Source: Parvularcula sp964556115 (lineage in GTDB: Bacteria > Pseudomonadota > Alphaproteobacteria > Caulobacterales > Parvularculaceae). From it: 29,628 nt of DNA. The position numbers and the translations under genes are program-made. Of the stretch, positions 1 to 6,371 are shown one piece after another (the stretch's first letter is position 1; each line of letters starts with the position of its first letter). Below the pieces are notes generated by a model. It saw only the letters and a list, made by a program, of their open reading frames with translations. It ran no database searches and was not told the origin of the DNA. Where the stretch lies: positions 1-29,628 of the forward strand of contig CAZKVC010000022.1 in the NCBI GenBank assembly GCA_964556115.1, in the 5' to 3' direction.

Positions 1-1151
1 CCGACCGCAAGCTGCCGGACAAGGCGATCGACGTGATCGACGAGGCCGGCGCGCGGCAGATGCTCTACGCCGAGGACCAGCGCAAATCGGAGATCGGCGT
101 GCACGAGGTCGAGGAGATCGTCGCCGTCATGGCCCGCATCCCGCCGAAATCGGTGTCCAAGTCCGATACCGAGCGGCTGCGCAATCTCGGCGGTGACCTC
201 AAGCGTGTGGTCTTCGGCCAGGAGGGCGCGATCGACGCCCTGTCCGCCGCGATCAAGCTGGCGCGGGCGGGCCTGCGTGAGCCTGACAAGCCCATCGGCA
301 ACTACCTGTTCGCGGGCCCGACCGGGGTCGGCAAGACCGAGGTGGCCAAGCAGCTCGCCAAGATGATGGGCGTCGAGCTTTTGCGCTTCGACATGTCCGA
401 ATATATGGAGCGTCACACCGTCAGCCGTCTGATCGGTGCGCCTCCCGGCTATGTAGGCTTCGACCAGGGCGGCGGCCTCCTGACCGATGCGGTGGACCAG
501 AACCCCCACGCGGTGATCCTCCTCGACGAGATCGAGAAGGCCCACCCGGAGATCTACAACATCCTCCTGCAGGTGATGGACAACGGTCAGCTCACGGACA
601 GCCACGGCAAGAAGATCGACTTCCGCAATGTCATCCTCATCATGACGACCAATGCCGGCGCCGCCGATGCGGGCCGTCAGGAAATCGGCTTCGGCCGCGG
701 CCGCGCGGAAAGCGAGCAGGAAGCGGCGATCAACCGCCTCTTCACGCCGGAGTTCAGGAACCGCCTCGACGCGGTGATCCCCTTCGCCGGGCTTTCCAAG
801 CCGATCATCGACCGCATCGTGGCGAAGTTCGTCCTGCAGCTCGAAGCGCAGCTTGCGGACAGGAACGTCACCTTCGAGCTCACCGACGAGGCCACACGCT
901 GGCTGTCGGAGCGCGGCTTCGACGAGGACATGGGCGCACGCCCCCTCGCGCGGACCATCCAGGAGCACATCAAGAAGCCCATCGCGGACGAAATCCTCTT
1001 CGGCTCCCTACGCCACGGCGGCGTCGTGCGCGTCTCCCTGGGCGAAGACGACAAGCTCGCCTTCGAATACATCCCGGAGGATCCGGCAAGGGTCGAAGAG
1101 CCGGGTACGGAAGGTCAGGGCGAGGATGGTGAGAAGGAGCGGGTTGGGTAG
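1..1151 (+). CDS. clpA: ATP-dependent Clp protease ATP-binding subunit ClpA (3' part)
   Basis: This is the C-terminal part of ClpA, the Hsp100 unfoldase that feeds N-degron and other substrates to ClpP in the cytosol. The frame is open from base 3 (DRKLPDKAIDVIDEAGA, the end of the first AAA+ domain), so the start lies upstream of the window. The second AAA+ domain is complete: Walker A GPTGVGKT, Walker B ILLDEIEKAH, sensor region TTNAGA and FTPEFRNRLD. The tripeptide IGF precedes FTPEFRNRLD, where E. coli ClpA has the ClpP-docking IGL loop, so a ClpP partner is expected. The D2-small domain follows, then an acidic, glycine-rich tail. ClpA rather than ClpB is favoured by the IGF loop and the short linker. 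An AT-richer cassette begins right after the stop codon. Confidence 0.95.
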   Translation, partial: DRKLPDKAIDVIDEAGARQMLYAEDQRKSEIGVHEVEEIVAVMARIPPKSVSKSDTERLRNLGGDLKRVVFGQEGAIDALSAAIKLARAGLREPDKPIGNYLFAGPTGVGKTEVAKQLAKMMGVELLRFDMSEYMERHTVSRLIGAPPGYVGFDQGGGLLTDAVDQNPHAVILLDEIEKAHPEIYNILLQVMDNGQLTDSHGKKIDFRNVILIMTTNAGAADAGRQEIGFGRGRAESEQEAAINRLFTPEFRNRLDAVIPFAGLSKPIIDRIVAKFVLQLEAQLADRNVTFELTDEATRWLSERGFDEDMGARPLARTIQEHIKKPIADEILFGSLRHGGVVRVSLGEDDKLAFEYIPEDPARVEEPGTEGQGEDGEKERVG

Positions 1152-1217
1152 GTAATTTATTGCGAGTACTATAAAATCAGTGCAGACCCACATGCTTGCT
1201 TTGCGGTTAGGTACATC

Positions 1218-2159
1218 ATGTCGGGCAGCCATGAAATTTCCCGGTGGGTCAACAAGTCCCGTTCGTGGACAAGCCTACTAAGAGGATTTTTCGGCGAAGT
1301 GTTGAGGATCGCGGACCGACCGGTAAGTATATCTGGTTTTGTCGCAGGCGTAATAAGTATAGGTGTCACACTACTTATTGCCTCAGCGCCTATCTGGCGG
1401 TCGGTTCTGGATGAAGAAGTCACCCTAAAGTCTTCGGATATTGGACTTGTCGGACTGATGGCTTTACTTCTGTCGGTCCGTTGGATGGTCGAGAGAACCC
1501 GTAACGCAACCCGGAGAGCTCGTCTCAAAGCAGCGCTTGAAGAGCGTGAGGTGGCGAACGTTTCCGCAGTAATGCACTTCTTTTCTGAAAACCTTCGTTT
1601 TCGAACAGATGCAATCAACTTGGCACGCCGCGACATGTTGATTGGTCATGTATTAAAAGCGATCCGTGCAAGGATTGCCCAAACTATTGGTGGTGTTGGT
1701 GATGAGTACTTTGCTGTTACCCTCATTTTGTTCGGACACGAACGTTGTCCGGACAAAGCCTTTATTCGTCACCGATCTGACGACAGTGGGAATCGGCGAA
1801 GCGCATACGGTGTAGAAGTAGATGGCTGCGCCGCCTTCCACGTAACTCGCTATGGCGCTAAAGTGAAAATCGAAGATCAGTTTTCAAAAAATCCTATATT
1901 CAAAGGGAAGGGATTGTCGGAGACGGGAAATGCGCCGTACGAGAGTATTGTTTTCCTGCCTCTTCCCCCTCCAATAGACAAGAAAGAACAGGGGGAGGGT
2001 GCAGTATCACTTGGGTGCGTCACGATCGACTGTGGTAAGCCTTTTGCTTTTTGGAAAGTGCAGCCAACAAGTTTTCCAGCAATTATTCGCCCTTACCTAT
2101 TCCTCCTCAATATGCTAGTGTTTGAAGAATGCGAGGGAATCGGGATCGAAGATGCGTGA
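1218..2159 (+). CDS. two-TM membrane protein with C-terminal GAF-like domain, in an AT-rich cassette
   Basis: A 313-residue protein I cannot assign to a named family. It has a basic N-terminus, two hydrophobic segments (about residues 37-60 and 72-90), a charged helical stretch (about 91-130) and a C-terminal alpha/beta domain (about 140-305). The pattern YESIVFLPLP, then GAVSLGCVTID, then RPYLFLLNMLV resembles the end of a GAF sensor domain: two core strands and a closing helix. The likely topology is two membrane helices with a cytosolic sensor. The coding bases are clearly AT-richer than all neighbours, with many AAA, TTT, ATA and AGT codons, which suggests recent transfer. The ATG at 1218 has only a weak SD (TTAGGT). 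The stop overlaps the next gene. GAF homology is judged from pattern only; a defence or sensing role is a guess from context. Confidence 0.7.
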   Translation: MSGSHEISRWVNKSRSWTSLLRGFFGEVLRIADRPVSISGFVAGVISIGVTLLIASAPIWRSVLDEEVTLKSSDIGLVGLMALLLSVRWMVERTRNATRRARLKAALEEREVANVSAVMHFFSENLRFRTDAINLARRDMLIGHVLKAIRARIAQTIGGVGDEYFAVTLILFGHERCPDKAFIRHRSDDSGNRRSAYGVEVDGCAAFHVTRYGAKVKIEDQFSKNPIFKGKGLSETGNAPYESIVFLPLPPPIDKKEQGEGAVSLGCVTIDCGKPFAFWKVQPTSFPAIIRPYLFLLNMLVFEECEGIGIEDA

Positions 2160-2343
2160 GAAAAGACGGGGCCAATTTCGAGGGCGAATGTCGACAAACG
2201 ATGCCTCGCGGTTGATTTCGGAACTTTTTGATAAATTTGAGCAAGGCCTCATAGATGAGGACGAGTTAATCGAAAAAATTGACGAGATAAAACGCCAGCG
2301 GGAAACTCTGCTTGGGACAGTTGCCCGAGCTTTAGCATCTTAG
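2152..2343 (+). CDS. small charged helical protein, partner of the GAF-like gene
   Basis: A 63-residue product from ATG 2152, which overlaps the stop of the preceding gene by 8 nt. An internal ATG at 2188 has a better SD (GAGG, spacing about 5) and would give a 51-residue protein. The body is an acidic-then-basic helical pair (ISELFDKFEQGLIDEDELIE, then KIDEIKRQRE). It shares the AT-rich composition of the upstream gene, so the two very likely arrived and are expressed together. I do not recognise the family. The helix-turn-helix-like length could suit a small antitoxin, an adaptor or a coiled-coil regulator, but the sequence does not decide between these. Either start is possible. Confidence 0.6.
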   Translation: MREKRRGQFRGRMSTNDASRLISELFDKFEQGLIDEDELIEKIDEIKRQRETLLGTVARALAS

Positions 2344-2380
2344 TAGCTCGTTCCGCCTACGGCGCCATCCTCCCTACACT

Positions 2381-2471
2381 GTCATTCCGGGACCGGCAGA
2401 GCCGGGGCCCGGAACCCATCATGTGCCGAGGTCTGGGTTCCGGGCTTGATCTTCGATCGCCCCGGAATGAC
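2381..2471. repeat. nested palindromic (REP-like) element
   Basis: Outer arms GTCATTCCGGG (2381-2391) and CCCGGAATGAC (2461-2471) are perfect complements. Inside them, GCCCGGAACCCA (2407-2418) and TGGGTTCCGGGC (2434-2445) form a second perfect 12-bp pair. Elements of the GTCATTCCGGG type are scattered between genes in many alphaproteobacteria. Open frames crossing it are not credible genes. Confidence 0.85.
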
Positions 2472-2517
2472 AACGACCGCCTGCGGCACCTTCCCGGAAC
2501 GCATCACCCTCGCCTTC

Positions 2518-2592
2518 GTAGGGCGGAACGCGGCAGCGATCCGCCTTGGTGCGCCGTTCGGAGGGGCGGATCGCTTTCGCGTTCCGCCCTAC
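2518..2592. repeat. palindromic repeat, GTAGGGCGGAACGCG family
   Basis: Arms GTAGGGCGGAACGCG (2518-2532) and CGCGTTCCGCCCTAC (2578-2592) are perfect complements. An inner pair AGCGATCCGCC (2535-2545) and GGCGGATCGCT (2565-2575) is also perfect. The left half recurs exactly, inverted, at 3091-3118, so this is a family and not a chance hairpin. Confidence 0.85.
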
Positions 2593-2613
2593 GCGTTTGC
2601 TTCTCCGCCGTCT

Positions 2614-2644
2614 TCCCGGAAAGCGCGGTCGCGCTTATCCGGGA
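2614..2644. repeat. short palindrome with TCCCGGA ends
   Basis: TCCCGGAAAGCGC (2614-2626) faces GCGCTTATCCGGGA (2631-2644) across a 4-nt loop, with a single-base bulge. The following bases to about 2745 hold further diverged palindromic pieces (for example GCCGC-CT-GCGGC near 2710) and look like decayed members of the same repeat class. Confidence 0.7.
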
Positions 2645-2918
2645 CCCATGGTGCGCTTTGTTCGTCCGGGTGCGTTTGAATGGATCCGCACGGTCCGTGG
2701 ACCCTGGATGCCGCCTGCGGCGTTCCCGGGGCGATGAGCCTGACGGCGCGCCTCTTATCCCCGCACCATCCGCCCGTGCTAAACCCATCTTACCGGCAGG
2801 AGCGGGGTGTTGGATCCGTCACCTGATACCTGCCGGGACGGTGGTCTGCTGTCGGTGACGGCTGCCGCTTCCCGTGTGAGCTAGGGATTGGCCGCGGGGC
2901 GGATCGTCGGACCTCCGC

Positions 2919-3008
2919 ATGGCGCGCCGCATGTGGTTTGGGCACCTTCAGACCACGGCGGACCCCTCGAATGAGAATCAGCAGTGCCGTGGTCAGGCGG
3001 CGCGCCAT
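2919..3008. repeat. nested inverted repeat of about 90 bp
   Basis: ATGGCGCGCCGC (2919-2930) pairs perfectly with GCGGCGCGCCAT (2997-3008). Inside, GACCACGGC (2951-2959) pairs perfectly with GCCGTGGTC (2986-2994). It differs in sequence from the upstream palindromes. Between 2745 and 2918 I see no gene or clear site. Confidence 0.6.
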
Positions 3009-3090
3009 ACCCCGCGACACGCAGAGGCCAGAAACCTCGGCGGCCAGGAGCTATGGAGGAGACCGATCGCGCGATGTTTCATCCTCAGCC

Positions 3091-3118
3091 GGCGGATCGC
3101 TGCCGCGTTCCGCCCTAC
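3091..3118. repeat. inverted half-copy of the GTAGGGCGGAACGCG repeat
   Basis: These 28 bases are the exact reverse complement of 2518-2545, and match 2565-2592 at all but two positions. Only one half of the palindrome is present here, and it lies just before the tandem array. Confidence 0.8.
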
Positions 3119-3130
3119 GCATCCCCCACC

Positions 3131-3573
3131 AACCCAGCGGGCAAAGAGACCCCGGCCAAGCGACCGACCGGCCGCCGGGCGAACAGCCCGCCCCATCGGA
3201 GCGCCCACCGCGCGCGGAGCTTCAACGACCCGAACACCATCCTTCCCAACCCAGCGGGCAAAGACACCCCGGCCAAGCGGCCAAGCGGCCAAGCGGCCGC
3301 CGGGCGAACAGCCCGCCCCATCGGAGCGCCCACGGCGCGCGGAGCTTCAACGACCCGAACACCATCCTTCCCAACCCAGCGGGCAAAGAGACCCCGCCCA
3401 AGCGGCCGACCGGCCGCCGGGCGAACAGCCCCCCCCATCGGAACGCCCACGGCGCGCGGAGCTTAAACGACCCGAACACCATCCTTCCCAACCCAGCGGG
3501 CAAGGAAACCCCGCCCAAGCGGCCAAGCGGCCGCCGGGCGAACAGCCCGCCCCATCGGAGCGCCCACGGCGCG
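3131..3573. repeat. tandem array of a 117-bp unit, about 3.7 copies
   Basis: Units begin with AACCCAGCGGGCAA at 3131, 3248, 3373 and 3490, giving periods of 117, 125 and 117 bp; the last copy stops at 3573. The 8-bp excess in unit 2 comes from an inner octamer run (GGCCAAGC three times, where the others have two octamers). Because 125 is not a multiple of three, the reading frame shifts between units, so the array is not a protein repeat. It lacks the short identical repeats and unique spacers of a CRISPR array. Confidence 0.9.
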
Positions 3574-3584
3574 TGAGATCAAAA

Positions 3585-3827
3585 ATGCCCCGAAAGAACA
3601 AAGACCGCCCCTCGCGGCGTGAACGCGACGACCGCATCCGCCGGGAGAGGGCGGACGACCCTTTCGGCGGCGATACCGAAGCCCTGCGCGCGGAGCTCTT
3701 CCGCCGACTGATGCGCCACCGCGAGGCCTTGGGCATGGAAGAGCTGCGCCGCCGCGTGCGGGCGCGGGGCCTCGACCCGGACAAGGTGGCTGAGGTGATC
3801 GCGCAGCGTACCGAAAGCGCCCGGTGA
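3585..3827 (+). CDS. small arginine-rich helical protein
   Basis: An 80-residue product of unknown family. Residues 1-27 are highly basic (MPRKNKDRPSRRERDDRIRR). The rest is amphipathic helix (ALRAELFRRLMRHREALGME, then ELRRRVRARGLDPDKVAEVI). The open frame continues upstream through the tandem repeats, but frame is not kept there, so ATG 3585, just after the array, is preferred. The SD is weak (GTGAGA). The helical character supports a real gene, though GC-rich DNA also yields such frames by chance. A nucleic-acid-binding role would fit the charge but is not shown. Confidence 0.5.
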   Translation: MPRKNKDRPSRRERDDRIRRERADDPFGGDTEALRAELFRRLMRHREALGMEELRRRVRARGLDPDKVAEVIAQRTESAR

Positions 3828-3913
3828 GCGAAAAGCACCCCTTGGCTGCACTCGTAAGGTCTGGCGGCACGGCAGCGCGCTAGAAGGGCGGCGGCCAACG
3901 AAAGGAGCCTCCT

Positions 3914-4315
3914 ATGCGTATCCTTCTCTGTGCGTTTGCATTTCTTCCCGCAGCCGTTCTCGCCGCCGACCATCACAAGGAGGGCGAGAAGGGAAAGCTC
4001 ACCGGCTCCTGGGAGAGCGGTGACTGGACCATCACCTTCATGAAGGACCACATGGTCCCGGTGCACCAGCCCTCCGGCATGGCCGCCGCCATCGTGGCCT
4101 ACCGGCTTGAGGACGAGAGCGTTCTCGTCATCGACGATGTCGAGGGGAACGACCTCGCCTGCCCCTCTGGCGAGGCGCGCTACTCCTTCGATATGGGCGA
4201 TGACGGCAAGGTCGGGTTCGAAGCGATCTCCGACCCCTGTACCGGGCGTATGAACTCGGTCACCGCGATGCGCTGGTCACGGGTTGAGATGCCCGAGGAG
4301 CTGCGCGGCGATTGA
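3914..4315 (+). CDS. exported protein of unknown function
   Basis: A 133-residue protein with a signal peptide (MRILLCAFAFLPAAVLAADH; likely cut after ALA, near residue 18), so it probably acts in the periplasm or is secreted. The mature part begins HHKEGEKGK, which could bind metal, and continues as a small domain with two Cys (DLACPSG and SDPCTGR) that could form a disulfide. A strong SD (AAAGGAG, about 7 nt upstream) fixes the start at 3914. It converges on the next gene with only 6 bp between the stops. I do not recognise the family. Confidence 0.75.
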   Translation: MRILLCAFAFLPAAVLAADHHKEGEKGKLTGSWESGDWTITFMKDHMVPVHQPSGMAAAIVAYRLEDESVLVIDDVEGNDLACPSGEARYSFDMGDDGKVGFEAISDPCTGRMNSVTAMRWSRVEMPEELRGD

Positions 4316-4321
4316 GCGGGC

Positions 4322-4522
4322 CTAGCGCCTGTCGGCAGGCCCCGGCGGGGTGCGGCGGGAGGGCGCCTCGTCGTCCTCCTCCGGCTCGAACACGTCGGCG
4401 GAGCGCCGGTCCGGCCGCTGCTGGCCATAGGGTCCGTAGTCCCGGTCGTCGCCTTCGGGAAGCTTGAAGGCGTCTTCGTTGGAGACGTCCTCGTCGTCGG
4501 GTTTTCGCTTTTTGTCGCTCAC
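4322..4522 (-). CDS. small acidic, probably disordered protein
   Basis: A 66-residue protein starting with GTG at 4522 behind a strong SD (GAGGAGG, about 7 nt upstream). It is rich in D, E, R and P (DDEDVSNEDAFKLPEGDDRD; DVFEPEEDDEAPSRR) with no hydrophobic core, so it is probably disordered. It lies 56 nt downstream of hpt on the same strand and may be co-transcribed with it. Function unknown. Confidence 0.65.
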   Translation of the reverse strand: MSDKKRKPDDEDVSNEDAFKLPEGDDRDYGPYGQQRPDRRSADVFEPEEDDEAPSRRTPPGPADRR

Positions 4523-4578
4523 GGAGAGCCTCCTCGCGGTGTCGGGGCAGGAACACCCGCAGGGGGAAACTCGTCTCG

Positions 4579-5091
4579 CTAGAGAGCGCCGATGACCGGA
4601 ACGCCCCTTTTGCGGCCCTGATCGTCCATGCCGTAGCCGACGAGGAAGGCGTCGCCCGGCGCCTCGAAAAGGGCGTAGTCGGCGGTGATGTCGGCGGCGC
4701 GGGGCTTGTCTTTGGTGACGGCCACAGCGACCGCGACCCTCGCCGCCCGGCGCTCCTCGAGCATGGCGCAGGCATGGGCGAGGCTGCGGCCCGAATCGAG
4801 GACATCGTCCACCAGAAGGACGGTGCGGCCCTGAAGATCGAGGGTGAAGTCGCGCACCACCCGGACGAGACCGGAGCTTTGCCGTTCGGCGCCATAGGAG
4901 GCGAGCTGGACGAAGTCGGTTTCCGGGTCGCCGCCCGCACCCTGGATCGCCCGGGCAAGGTCCGCGCCGAAGATATACCCGCCCGTGAGGACCGGCGCTA
5001 AGACGAAGTCGGGCCCGAGATCGGCGACGATCTCAGCTCCGATGACCTGCAGCCGCTGGGCGATGGCGTTCTGATCGAAAAGGGTGCGCAT
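4579..5091 (-). CDS. hpt: hypoxanthine phosphoribosyltransferase
   Basis: A purine salvage enzyme that joins hypoxanthine or guanine to PRPP to give IMP or GMP. The 170-residue protein has the type I PRTase fold: PRPP loop TVLLVDDVLDSGRSL (about residues 96-110), the upstream APVLTGGYIFGADLARAI segment, and a C-terminal base-binding stretch FLVGYGMDDQGRKRGVPVIG typical of HPRT. The ATG at 5091 (MRTLFDQN) is preferred to the GTG at 5124 because family members begin here, but the SD is poor for both. It diverges from mscL across about 107 bp. Guanine versus hypoxanthine preference cannot be read from the sequence. Confidence 0.88.
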   Translation of the reverse strand: MRTLFDQNAIAQRLQVIGAEIVADLGPDFVLAPVLTGGYIFGADLARAIQGAGGDPETDFVQLASYGAERQSSGLVRVVRDFTLDLQGRTVLLVDDVLDSGRSLAHACAMLEERRAARVAVAVAVTKDKPRAADITADYALFEAPGDAFLVGYGMDDQGRKRGVPVIGAL

Positions 5092-5198
5092 CGGCAGTTT
5101 TGACCACGTGCGCTCCGGCCTCACAAGACGCGATGCCCCCGTCCGGCCAAACCGGGCTAAACTGGGCGGCGAATCGGTATCGAGGGCAGGGCGCCGGC

Positions 5199-5636
5199 AT
5201 GAGCATGATCGAGGAATTCAAGAAATTCGCCATCAAGGGCAACGCGGTCGACCTGGCCGTCGGTATCATCATCGGCGGAGCTTTCTCGACGATCGTGAAG
5301 AGCCTCGTGAACGACATCATCATGCCCCCGATCGGCTATGTGACCGGCGGTGTCGATTTCTCGGACCTTTACGTGAACCTGAAGACCGATAGCGCGTTCA
5401 ATTCGCTGGAGCAGGCGCGGGAGGCGGGGGAACCGGTGATCGCCTATGGGCTTTTTATAAACAATATCATCAGCTTCCTGATCGTCGCCTGGGCGGTGTT
5501 TTTCCTCGTGAAGGGGATGAACAGCCTGCAGGACCGGGCCGAGAGCGAGGCGCCGCAGGACAAGCCGGTGGAGCCGCCCAAGGACATCCAGCTTCTTGAG
5601 GAGATCCGCGATGCTATTCGCGCGAAGGGTGCCTGA
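5199..5636 (+). CDS. mscL: large-conductance mechanosensitive channel MscL
   Basis: The pentameric inner-membrane channel that opens under turgor to release solutes after hypo-osmotic shock. The 145-residue product has the N-terminal amphipathic helix (MIEEFKKFAIKGN), the TM1 signature AVDLAVGIIIGGAFSTIVKS with NDIIMPPIG, a periplasmic loop, TM2 (NNIISFLIVAWAVFFLVKGM) and the cytoplasmic bundle (LLEEIRDAIRAKG). ATG 5199 is used; ATG 5205 is also possible. It converges on the next gene with a 5-bp gap. Confidence 0.95.
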   Translation: MSMIEEFKKFAIKGNAVDLAVGIIIGGAFSTIVKSLVNDIIMPPIGYVTGGVDFSDLYVNLKTDSAFNSLEQAREAGEPVIAYGLFINNIISFLIVAWAVFFLVKGMNSLQDRAESEAPQDKPVEPPKDIQLLEEIRDAIRAKGA

Positions 5637-5641
5637 GGCGA

Positions 5642-6256
5642 TCAGACGGGCGGGCAGAGACGGCGGAGGGGGCCGACGACGACCTCGCTGCTGGTGACGG
5701 GAATGCCGTCGGCTGTCGCGGCGTGCATGCCGAGCCTGACGGTGCCGACGCCTTTTTCGGCTGTGCCTGAGGTCGGCAGCACGTCGAACGAGAATCGGCG
5801 CGGCGCTTCGGCGGGCCAGAAGGCACTGTCGAGGCTTGCCACCTCCACCGTGCGGCCATCGCGCACCCGGGTGCGGCGGCGGACGCCATCGGTGAGATCG
5901 GCGAAGGAGCCGCCTTCGACGAAGACCTCGATGATGGCGAGGTCGAGCGCGTCGGTTGCGGTGACTTCGAAGGAGGCGGGGAAATCGCCCCTGAGGGCGA
6001 AGTAGCCGCCGCGGAGCTCGTCGCCATTGCCGCAGCCGACCCGCTTGTCGCCCATGCCCATGGGCTGGCTGTCAAGAACGGTCGTGCCGCCCTGAGTGAG
6101 GGCGTAGATGACCGGTGCGGCCTGCATGTCGCCGCTTGTCGTGCCCGTCCGGTTCGGGGGAGGTCCGGGAAACATCGCCGAATCGCCGCCGCGGATCCCT
6201 GAACAGCCGCCCAGCGTGACGCTGAGGAGCCCGAGCGCATAAGCCAGTCGTTTCAT
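5642..6256 (-). CDS. outer-membrane-type lipoprotein of unknown function
   Basis: A 204-residue lipoprotein. The ATG at 6256 follows a strong SD (GGAGGAA) and gives a lipoprotein signal (MKRLAYALGLLSVTLGGCSG, lipobox LGGC, lipidated Cys 18). The frame stays open upstream of this start, but the signal peptide and SD decide it. The mature domain looks beta-rich, with VGCGNGDELRGGYFALRG and a second half rich in V, T and F. It contains two further Cys, one in VGCGN and one near the C-terminus (RRLCPPV), which could pair. No family recognised. It diverges from guaA over 115 bp, where a TATAAA at 6320 could be a -10 for guaA. Confidence 0.75.
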   Translation of the reverse strand: MKRLAYALGLLSVTLGGCSGIRGGDSAMFPGPPPNRTGTTSGDMQAAPVIYALTQGGTTVLDSQPMGMGDKRVGCGNGDELRGGYFALRGDFPASFEVTATDALDLAIIEVFVEGGSFADLTDGVRRRTRVRDGRTVEVASLDSAFWPAEAPRRFSFDVLPTSGTAEKGVGTVRLGMHAATADGIPVTSSEVVVGPLRRLCPPV

Positions 6257-6371
6257 CGCGGGGTTCCTCCATCGGCAGCCACACCCGCCTTTCTTATGCC
6301 CTTCGGCATTGCGCCAAGGTATAAAAAGCTTCGGCCATTGATGACGGCGAAACGGGGGGCTATTGGCGCGC

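Noticed and set aside
2419..2858. Several overlapping frames of 60-145 codons on both strands
   Set aside because: They cross perfect palindromes and have no SD or recognisable sequence.
3131..3573. A CRISPR-like array
   Set aside because: Units are contiguous 117-bp copies with no unique spacers, and no cas genes are near.
2919..3584. A long open frame running through the tandem array into the small basic gene
   Set aside because: The frame is open only because GC-rich repeats lack stops; unit spacing of 125 bp shifts the frame between copies, so no repeated protein is encoded.
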